The position numbers and the translations under genes were made by a program. Of a DNA stretch of 64,000 nucleotides, positions 28,293 to 37,268 are shown piece after piece. The notes beneath the pieces are model-generated. The model worked only from the letters and a program-made list of their open reading frames with translations, had not been told where the DNA came from and searched no databases. The stretch comes from Nitrospirota bacterium (lineage in GTDB: Bacteria; Nitrospirota; Nitrospiria; SBBL01; JAADHI01): NCBI GenBank assembly GCA_029261135.1, contig JAJDBX010000020.1, positions 1 to 64,000 on the forward strand, written 5' to 3'. Position 1 is the first letter of the stretch; every line of letters starts with the position of its first letter.

Positions 28293-28982
28293 ATGGATAA
28301 AAAGCAGATCGCAATCTATTTTACTTCTGGCGTAGAAAAGCTGGGCCTACATTTATCAACCCTTCAACTGAATCAACTGGAAATTTACCTTGCAGAGCTT
28401 ATCCGATGGAATAATAAAATCAATCTGACCGGCTTGCGCGAACCACGTGACATCATCATCAAAAACTTTTTAGATTCTTTGACCCCCCTCTGCTTTCTAA
28501 GCCCTGATAAAAATTCAAATTGGATTGATATTGGCTCCGGTGCGGGCTTTCCTGGCCTTCCACTCAAAATTGCTGCTCCTGCCCTTAATATGACCTTGGT
28601 TGAACCAAACCAAAAAAAAGTCGCATTTCTGCATCATATGATCGGGGTCCTCAATCTAGATAATGTAAGCGTGAGGAATGAGAGAATCGGACAACTTGCC
28701 AAAAACAACAGAGAAAAATCTTACGAACTTCTGCTCACACGTGCACTGTCTCAAAAAGAAGTGATTGCAAAAGGAACATCCCTCGTTCGAGAAGGAGGAC
28801 AGCTCCTTTTTTTTCAAGCCAAAACCACAAAGAAGGGATGGGAAGGTATTCTTAAACATTATCCCTTAATAGAGTTAAGCAGGATCGAGTCGCTTCTATT
28901 GCCCTTCAGCAAAGATCCGAGGACCCTTGTATTTCTCCGGGTTTTAAAAAAAGGAGACACTAAACATCCCGAAAAGGATTAG
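28293..28982 (+). CDS. rsmG: 16S rRNA (guanine527-N7)-methyltransferase
   Basis: SAM-dependent methyltransferase for G527 of 16S rRNA. The 229-residue protein has 'WNNKINLTGLREPRDIIIKN', the SAM motif 'DIGSGAGFPGLPLKI', 'LVEPNQKKVAFLHH' and 'LLTRAL'. It closes the rpmH block; it starts 12 bases after mnmG. Confidence 0.95.
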   Translation: MDKKQIAIYFTSGVEKLGLHLSTLQLNQLEIYLAELIRWNNKINLTGLREPRDIIIKNFLDSLTPLCFLSPDKNSNWIDIGSGAGFPGLPLKIAAPALNMTLVEPNQKKVAFLHHMIGVLNLDNVSVRNERIGQLAKNNREKSYELLLTRALSQKEVIAKGTSLVREGGQLLFFQAKTTKKGWEGILKHYPLIELSRIESLLLPFSKDPRTLVFLRVLKKGDTKHPEKD

Positions 28983-29002
28983 ACATCTCAGATCTTAGTT
29001 GC

Positions 29003-29031
29003 TTGACACCTATCTCACCGGACTCTATAAT
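29003..29031 (+). promoter_or_regulatory. perfect-consensus sigma70 promoter of the haem operon
   Basis: TTGACA at 29003-29008, a 17-base spacer and TATAAT at 29026-29031 match the sigma70 consensus at all twelve positions with optimal spacing. It lies 35 bases before the ccsA-like start codon, so it should strongly transcribe ccsA-hemA-orf-hemC. Confidence 0.85.
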
Positions 29032-29065
29032 TTGAAGTTTCATAACTTTTATTTAAGAAAGTGAC

Positions 29066-29884
29066 ATGCATAACGTATTGTTTTTTAAAGCGACTCTCCT
29101 CTTCTACTTTTTAGGAACGGCACTATTCCTCTTAAATCTTTGGGACAACCGGAAAGATCAAGGCCATACGAAACAAATATCATGGCCACAAAAGTTTGCT
29201 CTTTTTTCCACAGGCGCTGGTTTTATTTGCCACACGATCGCCTTGGGCATCCGGCTCAAAGAGGGTGATTATGTTCCCCTTGCAAACCTACATGAGGCCC
29301 TTTCTTTTTTTTCATGGGCGATTGTCCTCGCTTTTTTTTGGGTCGAAATTAAATATCAACTTTACATTCTGGGCTCATTCATTCTCCCCCTCGCTTTTCT
29401 TTCGCTTATCTCCGTGACCGCACTGCCCAGCGAAAGCCCATCGCTCAATCCAACTTTAATGAACGCCTGGTTTGGACTACACACTATCCTCTCCATCCTC
29501 GGGATTGTCGCCTTTACGATTGCATTTCTGGCCGGCATTATCTACTTGATCCAAGATCGATTTTTGAAATCCAAACAACTCAATACCCTTTACGCCAAAC
29601 TGCCCTCTCTCGACATGTTAGACCGATGGAACAAGCAGGCAATACTTATGGGATTTCCTCTTTTAACTCTCGGCATTATTTCAGGGGCACTATGGTCTCA
29701 ATATACTTTGGGGACACTATGGGGGAAAAATAATTCAAAACAAGCCCTTTCATTGGGTATCTGGATTTTCTACTTATTGGTACTGCACGGCCGCATTAAT
29801 ATTGGATGGCGGGCTAAAAAAGCGGCCCGCTTGGCTATTATCGGTTTTATCGGAGTGATTTTTATTTTTTTTACCCTCGCATAA
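29066..29884 (+). CDS. cytochrome c assembly (CcsA/HemX-like) membrane protein
   Basis: A 272-residue polytopic protein with about eight membrane helices and the CcsA/CcmC family core: a histidine-bearing helix 'FICHTIALGIRL', 'LANLHEALSFFSWAIVLAFF', 'FGLHTILSILGIVAFTIAF' and 'LHGRINIGW'. Family members handle haem for cytochrome c assembly or, as HemX beside hemA, affect glutamyl-tRNA reductase levels. Its position directly before hemA favours the HemX type; the sequence alone does not decide. Confidence 0.8.
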   Translation: MHNVLFFKATLLFYFLGTALFLLNLWDNRKDQGHTKQISWPQKFALFSTGAGFICHTIALGIRLKEGDYVPLANLHEALSFFSWAIVLAFFWVEIKYQLYILGSFILPLAFLSLISVTALPSESPSLNPTLMNAWFGLHTILSILGIVAFTIAFLAGIIYLIQDRFLKSKQLNTLYAKLPSLDMLDRWNKQAILMGFPLLTLGIISGALWSQYTLGTLWGKNNSKQALSLGIWIFYLLVLHGRINIGWRAKKAARLAIIGFIGVIFIFFTLA

Positions 29885-29898
29885 ATGGAAACAAGACT

Positions 29899-31203
29899 AT
29901 GAATATCGTCATTGTTGGACTCAATCACCGAACAGCCTCTCTCGACATCCGAGAGCGACTCTCCATTTCTGAAGAGAAAATGGGCGACGCCCTTTACAAG
30001 CTCACCTCTGATGACATGATTGAAGAAGGCTTAATCTTATCCACTTGCAACCGGGTGGAGGTATGCGCAGTGGTCAAAGAAACCCATCGTGGGTTTAACG
30101 CAATAAAGAACTTTTTGGCGACACAAGACACGGGGCTCTCCCTTGAGGCGATTGCCCCAAGCCTTTATATCCACTCCTCATCGAAAGCCATTGAACATTT
30201 ATATCGTGTGGCATCCAGTCTCGATTCAATGATCGTCGGGGAACCACAAATCTTAGGACAACTTAAAGATGCCTTCGACCACGCCATTTTGCACAAAACA
30301 ACCGGCATCATCCTCAACAAAGCGTTTAAAAAGGCCATTTCCGTCGCCAAGCGTGTAAGAACAGAAACAAAAATTGCTGAAAGTGCTGTATCGATCAGTT
30401 TTGCCGCCGTGGAATTGGCAAAAAAAATTTTTGGAAACCTCAACAAAAAATCCGTACTCCTCATCGGCGCGGGTCAGATGGCCGAGCTGGCTGCACGCCA
30501 CTTTGTCGGAAATGGGGTACAATCCATCACGATTACAAATCGAAGCTATGAACGCGCCGTCGATCTCGCCTCATCCTTTAACGGCAGTCCGGTGAAATTT
30601 GAAGATTTCCCATCACAAATGGTGAAATCTGACATCGTGCTTTGCTCTTCCGGCGCACCCCATTATTTAATCAATGCCGAAATGATAAAAGAAGTCATCG
30701 CCCTTCGCAAAAACAGGCCGATCTTCTTTATCGACATTTCCGTTCCACGCAATATCGACCCTGAAATCAACATATTAGACAATGTATTTCTTTACGACAT
30801 TGACGATTTACAGCATTCGGTGGAAACCAATATCGAATCGAGAAAAAAAGAAGCGCTCAAAGCCGAAGAGATCATCACTGAAGAAATTGTCACTTTTGCA
30901 CATTGGTTCAAATCACTTGATGCTGTCCCGATGATTGTCGCCCTCAAAGACCGGGCAGAAGCCATTCGTCAGACCGAATTGGAGAAAATATCGGGCAAGT
31001 TGGGAGATCTCACCGAGTCACAGAAAAAAGCGCTGGATGGACTGACCGCTTCAATCGTCAACAAACTACTCCACAGCCCTTTGACCGTTCTAAAAAAAGA
31101 AGTCAACTCGACAAATGGGAACATGATCTTAGAAACCACGCGGAAACTATTCGAACTCGAAGAACTGCTCTCTCAAACGCAAGAGGAGAAAAAGAAAGGT
31201 TGA
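29899..31203 (+). CDS. hemA: glutamyl-tRNA reductase
   Basis: First enzyme of the C5 route to 5-aminolevulinate: reduces glutamyl-tRNA to glutamate-1-semialdehyde with NADPH. The catalytic Cys50 is in 'LILSTCNRVEVCA'. 'EPQILGQLKDAF' and the NADPH loop 'LLIGAGQMAELAARHF' follow, with a C-terminal dimerisation helix. Length 434 is typical. Its TGA stop overlaps the TTG start of the next gene. Confidence 0.96.
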   Translation: MNIVIVGLNHRTASLDIRERLSISEEKMGDALYKLTSDDMIEEGLILSTCNRVEVCAVVKETHRGFNAIKNFLATQDTGLSLEAIAPSLYIHSSSKAIEHLYRVASSLDSMIVGEPQILGQLKDAFDHAILHKTTGIILNKAFKKAISVAKRVRTETKIAESAVSISFAAVELAKKIFGNLNKKSVLLIGAGQMAELAARHFVGNGVQSITITNRSYERAVDLASSFNGSPVKFEDFPSQMVKSDIVLCSSGAPHYLINAEMIKEVIALRKNRPIFFIDISVPRNIDPEINILDNVFLYDIDDLQHSVETNIESRKKEALKAEEIITEEIVTFAHWFKSLDAVPMIVALKDRAEAIRQTELEKISGKLGDLTESQKKALDGLTASIVNKLLHSPLTVLKKEVNSTNGNMILETTRKLFELEELLSQTQEEKKKG

Positions 31204-32417
31204 AGATTTTCCAAATTGTCAAAAAAAATGGGATTGTTTTTTTGATCGGACTTTTTATCTTCACAATATTGGCCTGTACACTCGATCAAGTCAAACCCCT
31301 CAGTCAAATGCGAGAAAAAAAAAGCCATCGAACTGGATCGCCCAATCTACCTGAAAACATCATACCCCATCAGAAATCAGCACAGAAACCGCAGGAAAAA
31401 TACGGATTAATTGGAAGCTTCAGCACGGGAGAGTTAAGTTACGTTCGCTCACTGCTTGCCGACGATGATGCGGTATGGGTCGGCACCACAGAAGGCATCA
31501 TCCAAGTTTCAACACGAACGGGTGACCCAATTTCAACCTATTCTATGCAAGACGGACTATTAAGTCCTTATATTTTTACCATCAATAAAGGACCTCACAA
31601 TCAATATTGGTTTGGCACCAATAACGGCGGTTTAAGTTTGTTCGATGGGGAAAAATGGAAAACCTACCTCCCTGCCGATGGCTTGGCAGATTTTTGGGTT
31701 TACGGCGTCGATTTTGCCGCCGACGGAACGGCCTGGATTGCTACTTGGAACGGGGTCAGCCACTTTGACGGAACAAACTTTACAAATTACAACATGACAG
31801 ATGGCTTGGCTGACCGCTGGGTTTATGCCCTCTCTATTGATCAATCGGGTGCCATTTGGTTCGGAACAGAAGGAGGCGTCAGCCGTCTAGATGCTCAAGG
31901 TCGGTGGCATACCTGGCGACATCGCGACGGCCTCGGGGCACCCAATCGCTTAGGACTTTCTCAAAGTGACAATACGGGGTTTGGGACACAAACCCATTCC
32001 GAAAAAGAGGATTACCGGCACAAACACAACCTATCGGTATTGGATCCCAGTGGGAATGAAACCTATAATAAAAACTATGTGTTCTCCATGGCCATTGACC
32101 CTGAAGGGAATAAATGGTTTGGTACTTGGGGGGGCGGGGCCAGCCGTTTTGACGGAAAAAAATGGCAAAACTTTACAACAGACGATGGCCTGGCAGGAAA
32201 TATTGTCTACGCGGTCACAATCGATCCTTACGATGGGGCAATTTGGTTTGGCACAAATCACGGGGTATCACGTTTTGATGGGATCAACTGGATCAGCATT
32301 ACCCGCAGAGATGGGCTTGCCAACGAAAATATCTACGCCGTCGCCATAGACCGCGAGCAACGTATTTGGTTGGGGGAAAAAGGAGGCGTTGATGTCTGGG
32401 CCTCCAAAACAGAATAA
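31200..32417 (+). CDS. beta-propeller (Reg_prop repeat) lipoprotein
   Basis: It starts with TTG at 31200, overlapping the hemA stop. A membrane segment 'NGIVFLIGLFIFTILACT' ends in a lipobox with Cys26, so it is probably an outer- or inner-membrane lipoprotein. After a linker, about seven repeats of ~40 residues follow with the pattern I-W-F-G-T-x-G-G-V-S-x-F-D-G followed by a DGLA-type turn. Examples are 'AIWFGTEGGVSRLD' and 'AIWFGTNHGVSRFDG'. These are two-component-regulator propeller repeats, normally the periplasmic sensor part of hybrid kinases; here no kinase is attached. Why it lies between hemA and hemC is unknown. Confidence 0.85.
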   Translation: MKIFQIVKKNGIVFLIGLFIFTILACTLDQVKPLSQMREKKSHRTGSPNLPENIIPHQKSAQKPQEKYGLIGSFSTGELSYVRSLLADDDAVWVGTTEGIIQVSTRTGDPISTYSMQDGLLSPYIFTINKGPHNQYWFGTNNGGLSLFDGEKWKTYLPADGLADFWVYGVDFAADGTAWIATWNGVSHFDGTNFTNYNMTDGLADRWVYALSIDQSGAIWFGTEGGVSRLDAQGRWHTWRHRDGLGAPNRLGLSQSDNTGFGTQTHSEKEDYRHKHNLSVLDPSGNETYNKNYVFSMAIDPEGNKWFGTWGGGASRFDGKKWQNFTTDDGLAGNIVYAVTIDPYDGAIWFGTNHGVSRFDGINWISITRRDGLANENIYAVAIDREQRIWLGEKGGVDVWASKTE

Positions 32418-32470
32418 CCCCCTTCTCAAACCATTGAAATCATATTAAATTTTTAAGAGGGCAAAAAAGC

Positions 32471-33403
32471 GTGTCAAAAAAAACAATACAAATTGGAAGC
32501 CGCGGCTCCAAACTTGCGCTCTGGCAGGCAGAGTGGGTACAACAGCAGCTACAGTCACAAGACATCACGGCAGAGATCCAAATTATTAAAACAAAGGGAG
32601 ACAAGATACTTGATGTCCCTTTGGCCAAAGTGGGTGGAAAAGGACTTTTTGTCAAAGAGATTGAAGATGCCCTCTTAGAAAAGAAGATCGACCTTGCCGT
32701 TCACAGCATGAAAGACATGCCCGGAGAAATTCCATCAGGCCTTAAAATCGGGGCGATCCCAGAACGTGAAGATCCTTGCGATGCGATTATCGCCAGAGAA
32801 GGGCTTACGCTCGATACGCTTCCAAGAGGTGCCACAGTCGGCACCAGCTCCCTTCGGCGGCAGGCACAGCTTTTGGCAATTCGTCCCGATCTTAAGATCG
32901 TTTCCCTCCGTGGAAACCTGGACACACGCCTTCGGAAACTTAAAGAAGGAGAATTTGATGCGATTTTACTTGCAGCCGCTGGTCTTCACCGGCTCGGATG
33001 GGGCGCGGAAATCACAGAAACCCTAGCAGCCGAGCGCTTTGTACCCGCCATTGCGCAAGGGGCGCTCAGCATTGAAACACGCTGTGAAGATCCTGAAGTT
33101 AACGGGGTGATTGCCTTTTTGAATCATCCCGAAACCACCACAGCCGTTACCGCAGAAAGGGCGATGCTGGCACGGCTTGAAGGCGGCTGCCAAGTTCCTA
33201 TCGGCGGCTACGCCACCCTTTCAGGCCATGAAATCACCCTTGAAGGGCTCGTCGCAAGCCTCGATGGAAAAGAAATCATCCGAGAAAAACAAAGCGGAAA
33301 AACTTCTAAAGCCCAGCAACTGGGCATTTCAGTCGCCGAGGCTTTATTGGAAAAGGGCGCAGAGAAAATTTTGAAATCGGTTTATTCAGATCATAGTAAA
33401 TAA
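32471..33403 (+). CDS. hemC: porphobilinogen deaminase (hydroxymethylbilane synthase)
   Basis: Polymerises four porphobilinogen units to hydroxymethylbilane. The GTG start at 32471 is preceded by AAGAGGG. Motifs: 'IGSRGSKLALWQAEWV', 'VHSMKDMPGEIPSGL', 'TVGTSSLRRQAQLL', 'LRGNLDTRLRKL', and the dipyrromethane-binding Cys in 'ARLEGGCQVPIGGYA'. 310 residues, standard. It is last in the + strand haem operon; hemD and hemB are not adjacent. Confidence 0.96.
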   Translation: MSKKTIQIGSRGSKLALWQAEWVQQQLQSQDITAEIQIIKTKGDKILDVPLAKVGGKGLFVKEIEDALLEKKIDLAVHSMKDMPGEIPSGLKIGAIPEREDPCDAIIAREGLTLDTLPRGATVGTSSLRRQAQLLAIRPDLKIVSLRGNLDTRLRKLKEGEFDAILLAAAGLHRLGWGAEITETLAAERFVPAIAQGALSIETRCEDPEVNGVIAFLNHPETTTAVTAERAMLARLEGGCQVPIGGYATLSGHEITLEGLVASLDGKEIIREKQSGKTSKAQQLGISVAEALLEKGAEKILKSVYSDHSK

Positions 33404-33522
33404 ACAACGAAACTAAAATCTATAAAACAAAAATTAGGACGCGTCCTATCCATAAAAATAGGAATACAGAGCCGATCGACATCAAGAAAAATGGGGGACG
33501 ATGAGTAAAGGAGGCTGAATAT
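33404..33522. other. convergent intergenic region with 14-bp palindrome
   Basis: Between hemC (+) and the M23 peptidase (-). An exact palindrome TAGGACGCGTCCTA lies at 33435-33448. It has no adjacent T-run, so it may be a weak bidirectional terminator or a protein-binding site. Confidence 0.4.
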
Positions 33523-34398
33523 TTAGTCGAATTTCGTGTCTACGAGTGCGTAAGGGTCTATTTTTGCGCTGTTTAATCGCATGCCCCAGTGAAGATGCGG
33601 ACCGGTCACGCGTCCTGTTTTTCCAACGGAGCCAATTTGATCACCTGCTTTAACCATCGTGCCTTCCTTTACATCAACGGCTGATAGATGAAAATACATG
33701 CTGATGAGGCCTAAGCCGTGATCAATGACAACAGAACGCCCGTTAAAAAAGAAGTGCCCCACTAAGACGACTTTTCCATGATTGGGTGCAATAATCGGGG
33801 TACCGGTGGGGGCTGAGATATCTTCTCCGGTGTGGGATCTTTTGGGTTGGCCATTGATGAGTCGGCGGCGTCCAAAGGTCCCCTGCCTTTTTCCTTTGAC
33901 CGGGGGCAAAAACGAACCCTGCCAAAGCTTTTCATTGACGCTTTGGCCAAAAGCCGCTCTCATCAATCTTTTCTCTTGCCGTACGCGTTTCAGCGTAGGG
34001 GCATCAAGATCCACTTTCTTTTTCGGGAGCGTCAGCTCTTGAAGGCCAAATTTTGCCGCCTGAACCTCTATGACATCTCTCTGCTTAACTGTTTTTCCCT
34101 TTATCTTCCAAGTGCTTAAAAAAGGAATTTTTCCAAGTGCTTGATCCATGTCGATGCCAATAAGCGCGACAAATTCGCCTTGTTCTATTTCAAAATAAGG
34201 GATGGAGCCTCCCTTAAATACGCCCTCAACTGAAGTCGCACCTAACCCCGGCTTTACGACGATTCGCGCAAGACCACCTTGCTTCACCTGGATCGCCTCT
34301 TCAGCCCAGGCAGAGGGACTTAAGAGAAAACAAAAGAAGAGCACTGTAGCAATAAAAAGGGTTTTATTTCTGGGCATCTGCTGCTGCAATGAGTTCAT
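33523..34398 (-). CDS. M23-family (LytM) metallopeptidase
   Basis: A secreted 291-residue protein with an N-terminal signal sequence ('TLFIATVLFFCFLLSPSAWA'), a beta-rich middle and a LytM domain. Zinc ligands appear as 'RSHTGEDISAPTGTPI' (His and Asp) and 'GPHLHWGMRL' (HxH). Full ligands suggest an active peptidoglycan endopeptidase, or an exported protein peptidase. Its start overlaps the end of pafA by 35 bases on the same strand, so it is the last gene of the proteasome operon; the functional reason is unknown. Confidence 0.88.
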   Translation of the reverse strand: MNSLQQQMPRNKTLFIATVLFFCFLLSPSAWAEEAIQVKQGGLARIVVKPGLGATSVEGVFKGGSIPYFEIEQGEFVALIGIDMDQALGKIPFLSTWKIKGKTVKQRDVIEVQAAKFGLQELTLPKKKVDLDAPTLKRVRQEKRLMRAAFGQSVNEKLWQGSFLPPVKGKRQGTFGRRRLINGQPKRSHTGEDISAPTGTPIIAPNHGKVVLVGHFFFNGRSVVIDHGLGLISMYFHLSAVDVKEGTMVKAGDQIGSVGKTGRVTGPHLHWGMRLNSAKIDPYALVDTKFD

Positions 34399-35731
34399 TC
34401 ACTCGTTGATTTTCAGAAGAAAAGGGATCCATACACAAAATGGTCTCTTCCCAATACCCATTCAATTTCAGGTAGGTCCAATCGACAGTATACGATCTGT
34501 TTTTGGCTTTTGCAAAACGAATAAAATCACCACGGGTCTTGGCACGCGTCGTTTGAGGCGGGTTTTCAATGGCCTCCTCAATGTCTTTTTCGGTCGCGAC
34601 ACGTTCAATCAGACCCGCGCGATCCAACATATAATAAAGTCCCCGATCTTGATTGATATCATGATATTGCAGATCCATCATCGCAATACGGGGATCGTCT
34701 AAACCACAGCCTTTTTTGTCCATATATGAATGAATTAAGCCCTTTTTTGCGACCCAATCCAGTTCACGATCCAGACGAGAGGGGTCTTCTTCAAGTCCAT
34801 CCAAGATATATTCCCATCGATCAACAATATCCTGACTAATCGGATCTTCCTCAGAAAAAGAGAGGTATTCTTTTGCTTTTTCGAGATAGCGGCGCTGGAT
34901 CTCAATCGCCGACATTTCTTTTCCTTTTTCAAGACGAATCCGTTTTTTTAAGGTAAGATCACGAGAAACTTCGCGCATGGCTTTGACCGGATCATCCAGT
35001 TCAACCCCTTCGAGAAAAAACCGATCTTCAATCATCGCGAGAATAATGGCCGTAATCCCCACTTTGAGATAGCTGGCGTATTCTGACATATTTGAATCAC
35101 CCACGATGATATGAAGCCGACGGTATTTTTCGGCATCCGCATGCGGTTCATCACGGGTGTTGATAATACTTCGAGAGGAAGTGGTTGAGGAGGAGGTTTT
35201 TTCGTGAATATGTTGAGAGCGCTGTGAAATAAAGAAGTGACTTTTTCCGGCGATTTTTAAAACTTTTCCTGCGCCAGTATAAATCTGTCGTGTCACAAAA
35301 AAAGGAATCAATTGCTCCGTCACTTTCCAAAAATCAACATCACGCCGCATCAAATAATTTTCATGGCAACCGTAAGTATTCCCCATGGAATCGGTATTAT
35401 TTTTGTAAATATAGATATCCCCTGAAAGCCCTTCTTCCTGCAACCTTTTTTGTGCGACAGGCAGACAGCGCTCTAAAAGACGTTCCCCCGCTTTGTCATG
35501 GACAATCGTATCGAAGACTTGATCACATTCAGGGGTCGCATATTCGGGATGGCATCCCGTATCTTGATAAAATCGGGCACCATTACTTAAGAACGCGTTG
35601 GAGGGCCAACTGTTGGGAATCAAACCCTCAAAAACATAACCGAGGATTTTCTCCATGGGAAGATAAACCTTCCCATGTGGGGTAAAAATTAGACCATATT
35701 CGGTTTCGAGACCAAAGATGCGGTTTTTCAT
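34364..35731 (-). CDS. pafA: Pup-protein ligase PafA
   Basis: Carboxylate-amine ligase of glutamine-synthetase fold that activates the C-terminal Glu of Pup with ATP and joins it to substrate lysines. Key parts: 'RIFGLETEYGLIF' (metal-binding Glu), the catalytic Asp in 'GARFYQDTGCHPEYAT', 'KNNTDSMGNTYGCHENYLM', 'INTRDEPHADAEKYRRLHI' and 'GDSNMSEYASYLKVG'. Similarity to actinobacterial PafA rather than Dop rests on the first 60 residues and the absence of the Dop loop. 455 residues. Confidence 0.95.
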   Translation of the reverse strand: MKNRIFGLETEYGLIFTPHGKVYLPMEKILGYVFEGLIPNSWPSNAFLSNGARFYQDTGCHPEYATPECDQVFDTIVHDKAGERLLERCLPVAQKRLQEEGLSGDIYIYKNNTDSMGNTYGCHENYLMRRDVDFWKVTEQLIPFFVTRQIYTGAGKVLKIAGKSHFFISQRSQHIHEKTSSSTTSSRSIINTRDEPHADAEKYRRLHIIVGDSNMSEYASYLKVGITAIILAMIEDRFFLEGVELDDPVKAMREVSRDLTLKKRIRLEKGKEMSAIEIQRRYLEKAKEYLSFSEEDPISQDIVDRWEYILDGLEEDPSRLDRELDWVAKKGLIHSYMDKKGCGLDDPRIAMMDLQYHDINQDRGLYYMLDRAGLIERVATEKDIEEAIENPPQTTRAKTRGDFIRFAKAKNRSYTVDWTYLKLNGYWEETILCMDPFSSENQRVNELIAAADAQK

Positions 35732-35780
35732 TCACATGCCCTTGCCATCTTTAGTTCGCTCGGATGAATCGTACATTCAC

Positions 35781-36458
35781 TTATTTATTTAAATACTTTT
35801 TTACTTCCTTCAAATCCAAGCGCCTAAATTGCCTTCCCTTGGAACTCCGATCTAAAACAGCCACTTCAAGAGACTCAGGGTCAATGTCATCTTCACTTTC
35901 CGCTTCCAAAGCCGTCCAACAAATCGACAATGCCCCTTTCAGGCTGGTCAACTTATATCGACTCTTTAAGGCTTCGGTCAAATCTTCAGACTGACCGCCG
36001 ATGACGGTGAAAGATTTTTCATCAAGAATGCTGCCATCAAATTGAATCCGGTACATTTCATTGCCATCTACAGACTCTCCCACTTCAATAACAAGAATTT
36101 CAATCTCCAAGGGTTTCATTTCTTGGCTAAAGACATCTCCGATGGTTTGTGAATAGGCATTGGCCAGGGAACGCGCGGTCACATCTTCTCTGCTATAAAC
36201 ATATCCTTTCATATCTGCATGGCGGATGCCTGCTTTACGGAGGTTCTCAAATTCATTGTATTTTCCTGCGCCTGCAAACGCAATTCTGTCATAAATTTCT
36301 GAAATTTTATTTAAGGTACTCGGATTATCCGCAAAGAGTAAAATACCATTTAGAAATTCTAATGCAATCGTAGAACGACCTCGAGCGATGCCCTTTCGAG
36401 CATATTCCGCTTTGTCTTGCATCATTTGTTCGGGTGAGACGTAGTAGGGCATCCCCAT
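35781..36458 (-). CDS. prcA: proteasome subunit alpha
   Basis: Structural ring subunit of the bacterial 20S core that gates entry. The 225 residues start with 'YYVSPEQMMQDKAEYARKGI', the usual N-terminal alpha helix, followed by 'RGRSTIALEFLNGILLFADN' and 'RIAFAGAGKYNEFENLRKAG'. There is no N-terminal catalytic Thr, as expected for an alpha subunit. It begins 3 bases after prcB ends. The C-terminal tail ends 'LKEVKKYLNK'. Confidence 0.94.
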   Translation of the reverse strand: MGMPYYVSPEQMMQDKAEYARKGIARGRSTIALEFLNGILLFADNPSTLNKISEIYDRIAFAGAGKYNEFENLRKAGIRHADMKGYVYSREDVTARSLANAYSQTIGDVFSQEMKPLEIEILVIEVGESVDGNEMYRIQFDGSILDEKSFTVIGGQSEDLTEALKSRYKLTSLKGALSICWTALEAESEDDIDPESLEVAVLDRSSKGRQFRRLDLKEVKKYLNK

Positions 36459-36461
36459 AAT

Positions 36462-37268
36462 TTATTGTCCTTCCCTTAATCTTTCGAGTATCTCTTCATA
36501 AATGGCTTGCACATCCTCATCCGGCACATCCATCACGCCTTTTTTGCTCATGACCATCACATTCGGAAAAATCCCTCTTAACATGTCAGGACCTCCGGTT
36601 GCGACATCCGCTTCTGCCGCATCGTAAATCGCTTCTAAAGCTACACGAATCGCCTCATCACGCGATAGATTCGGCTTAAACATTCGTTTTAATGTCCCTT
36701 TGGCATCCCGTCCCCCGGAACCGGTTGCGTAATATTCTCGTTCTTCATATCGCCCACCGGCCACATCAAATTTAAAGATTCTGCCGGTTTTTCGTTTTAG
36801 GTCATAACCAGCATAAATCGGAATCACCACCAATCCCTGCATCGCCATGGGTAGGTTTGCCTTAATCATCTGGGCCAATTTATTAGCTTTTCCTTCCAAT
36901 GAAAGGAGATGGCCTTCGAGTTTTTCATAGTGTTCTAATTCAACCTGAAACAATCGCGTCATTTCAATACAGGGCCCTGCGGCACCCGAGATGGCAATGG
37001 CGGAGGTCTCATCCGTTTTATACACTTTTTCGATACGGCGTTCCGAAATAGTGTAGCCCTCCGTCGCCCGACGATCCCCACAAATAATAACACCCTCCTG
37101 ATATCGAAGTGAAAGAATCGTCGTCCCATGCGGAACAGTTTTCAGGATATTTTGACCTTCTGAAAAAGCACCTTTCGCATCAATTCGATTTAATATCAGG
37201 TCGGGTTGTGAAGATGACAATAAATCCTGGAAACTAGAACCCGGATCATTCAACTGGAAAGGAGTCAC
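36462..37268 (-). CDS. prcB: proteasome subunit beta
   Basis: Catalytic N-terminal-nucleophile protease subunit. A propeptide of 48 residues ends at Gly48, and Thr49 in 'VPHGTTILSLRY' becomes the catalytic Thr1 after self-cleavage. The matching Asp17 and Lys33 fall at Asp65 ('ICGDRRATEG') and Lys81, so the active site is complete. The GTG start shares one base with the pup TAG stop. Its Shine-Dalgarno AGGAGG is made by the last codons of pup. Confidence 0.96.
   Translation of the reverse strand: MTPFQLNDPGSSFQDLLSSSQPDLILNRIDAKGAFSEGQNILKTVPHGTTILSLRYQEGVIICGDRRATEGYTISERRIEKVYKTDETSAIAISGAAGPCIEMTRLFQVELEHYEKLEGHLLSLEGKANKLAQMIKANLPMAMQGLVVIPIYAGYDLKRKTGRIFKFDVAGGRYEEREYYATGSGGRDAKGTLKRMFKPNLSRDEAIRVALEAIYDAAEADVATGGPDMLRGIFPNVMVMSKKGVMDVPDEDVQAIYEEILERLREGQ

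Noticed and set aside
34202-34702. 166-codon + strand frame over the M23/pafA junction
   Set aside because: It lies antisense to two well-supported genes and lacks a ribosome site.
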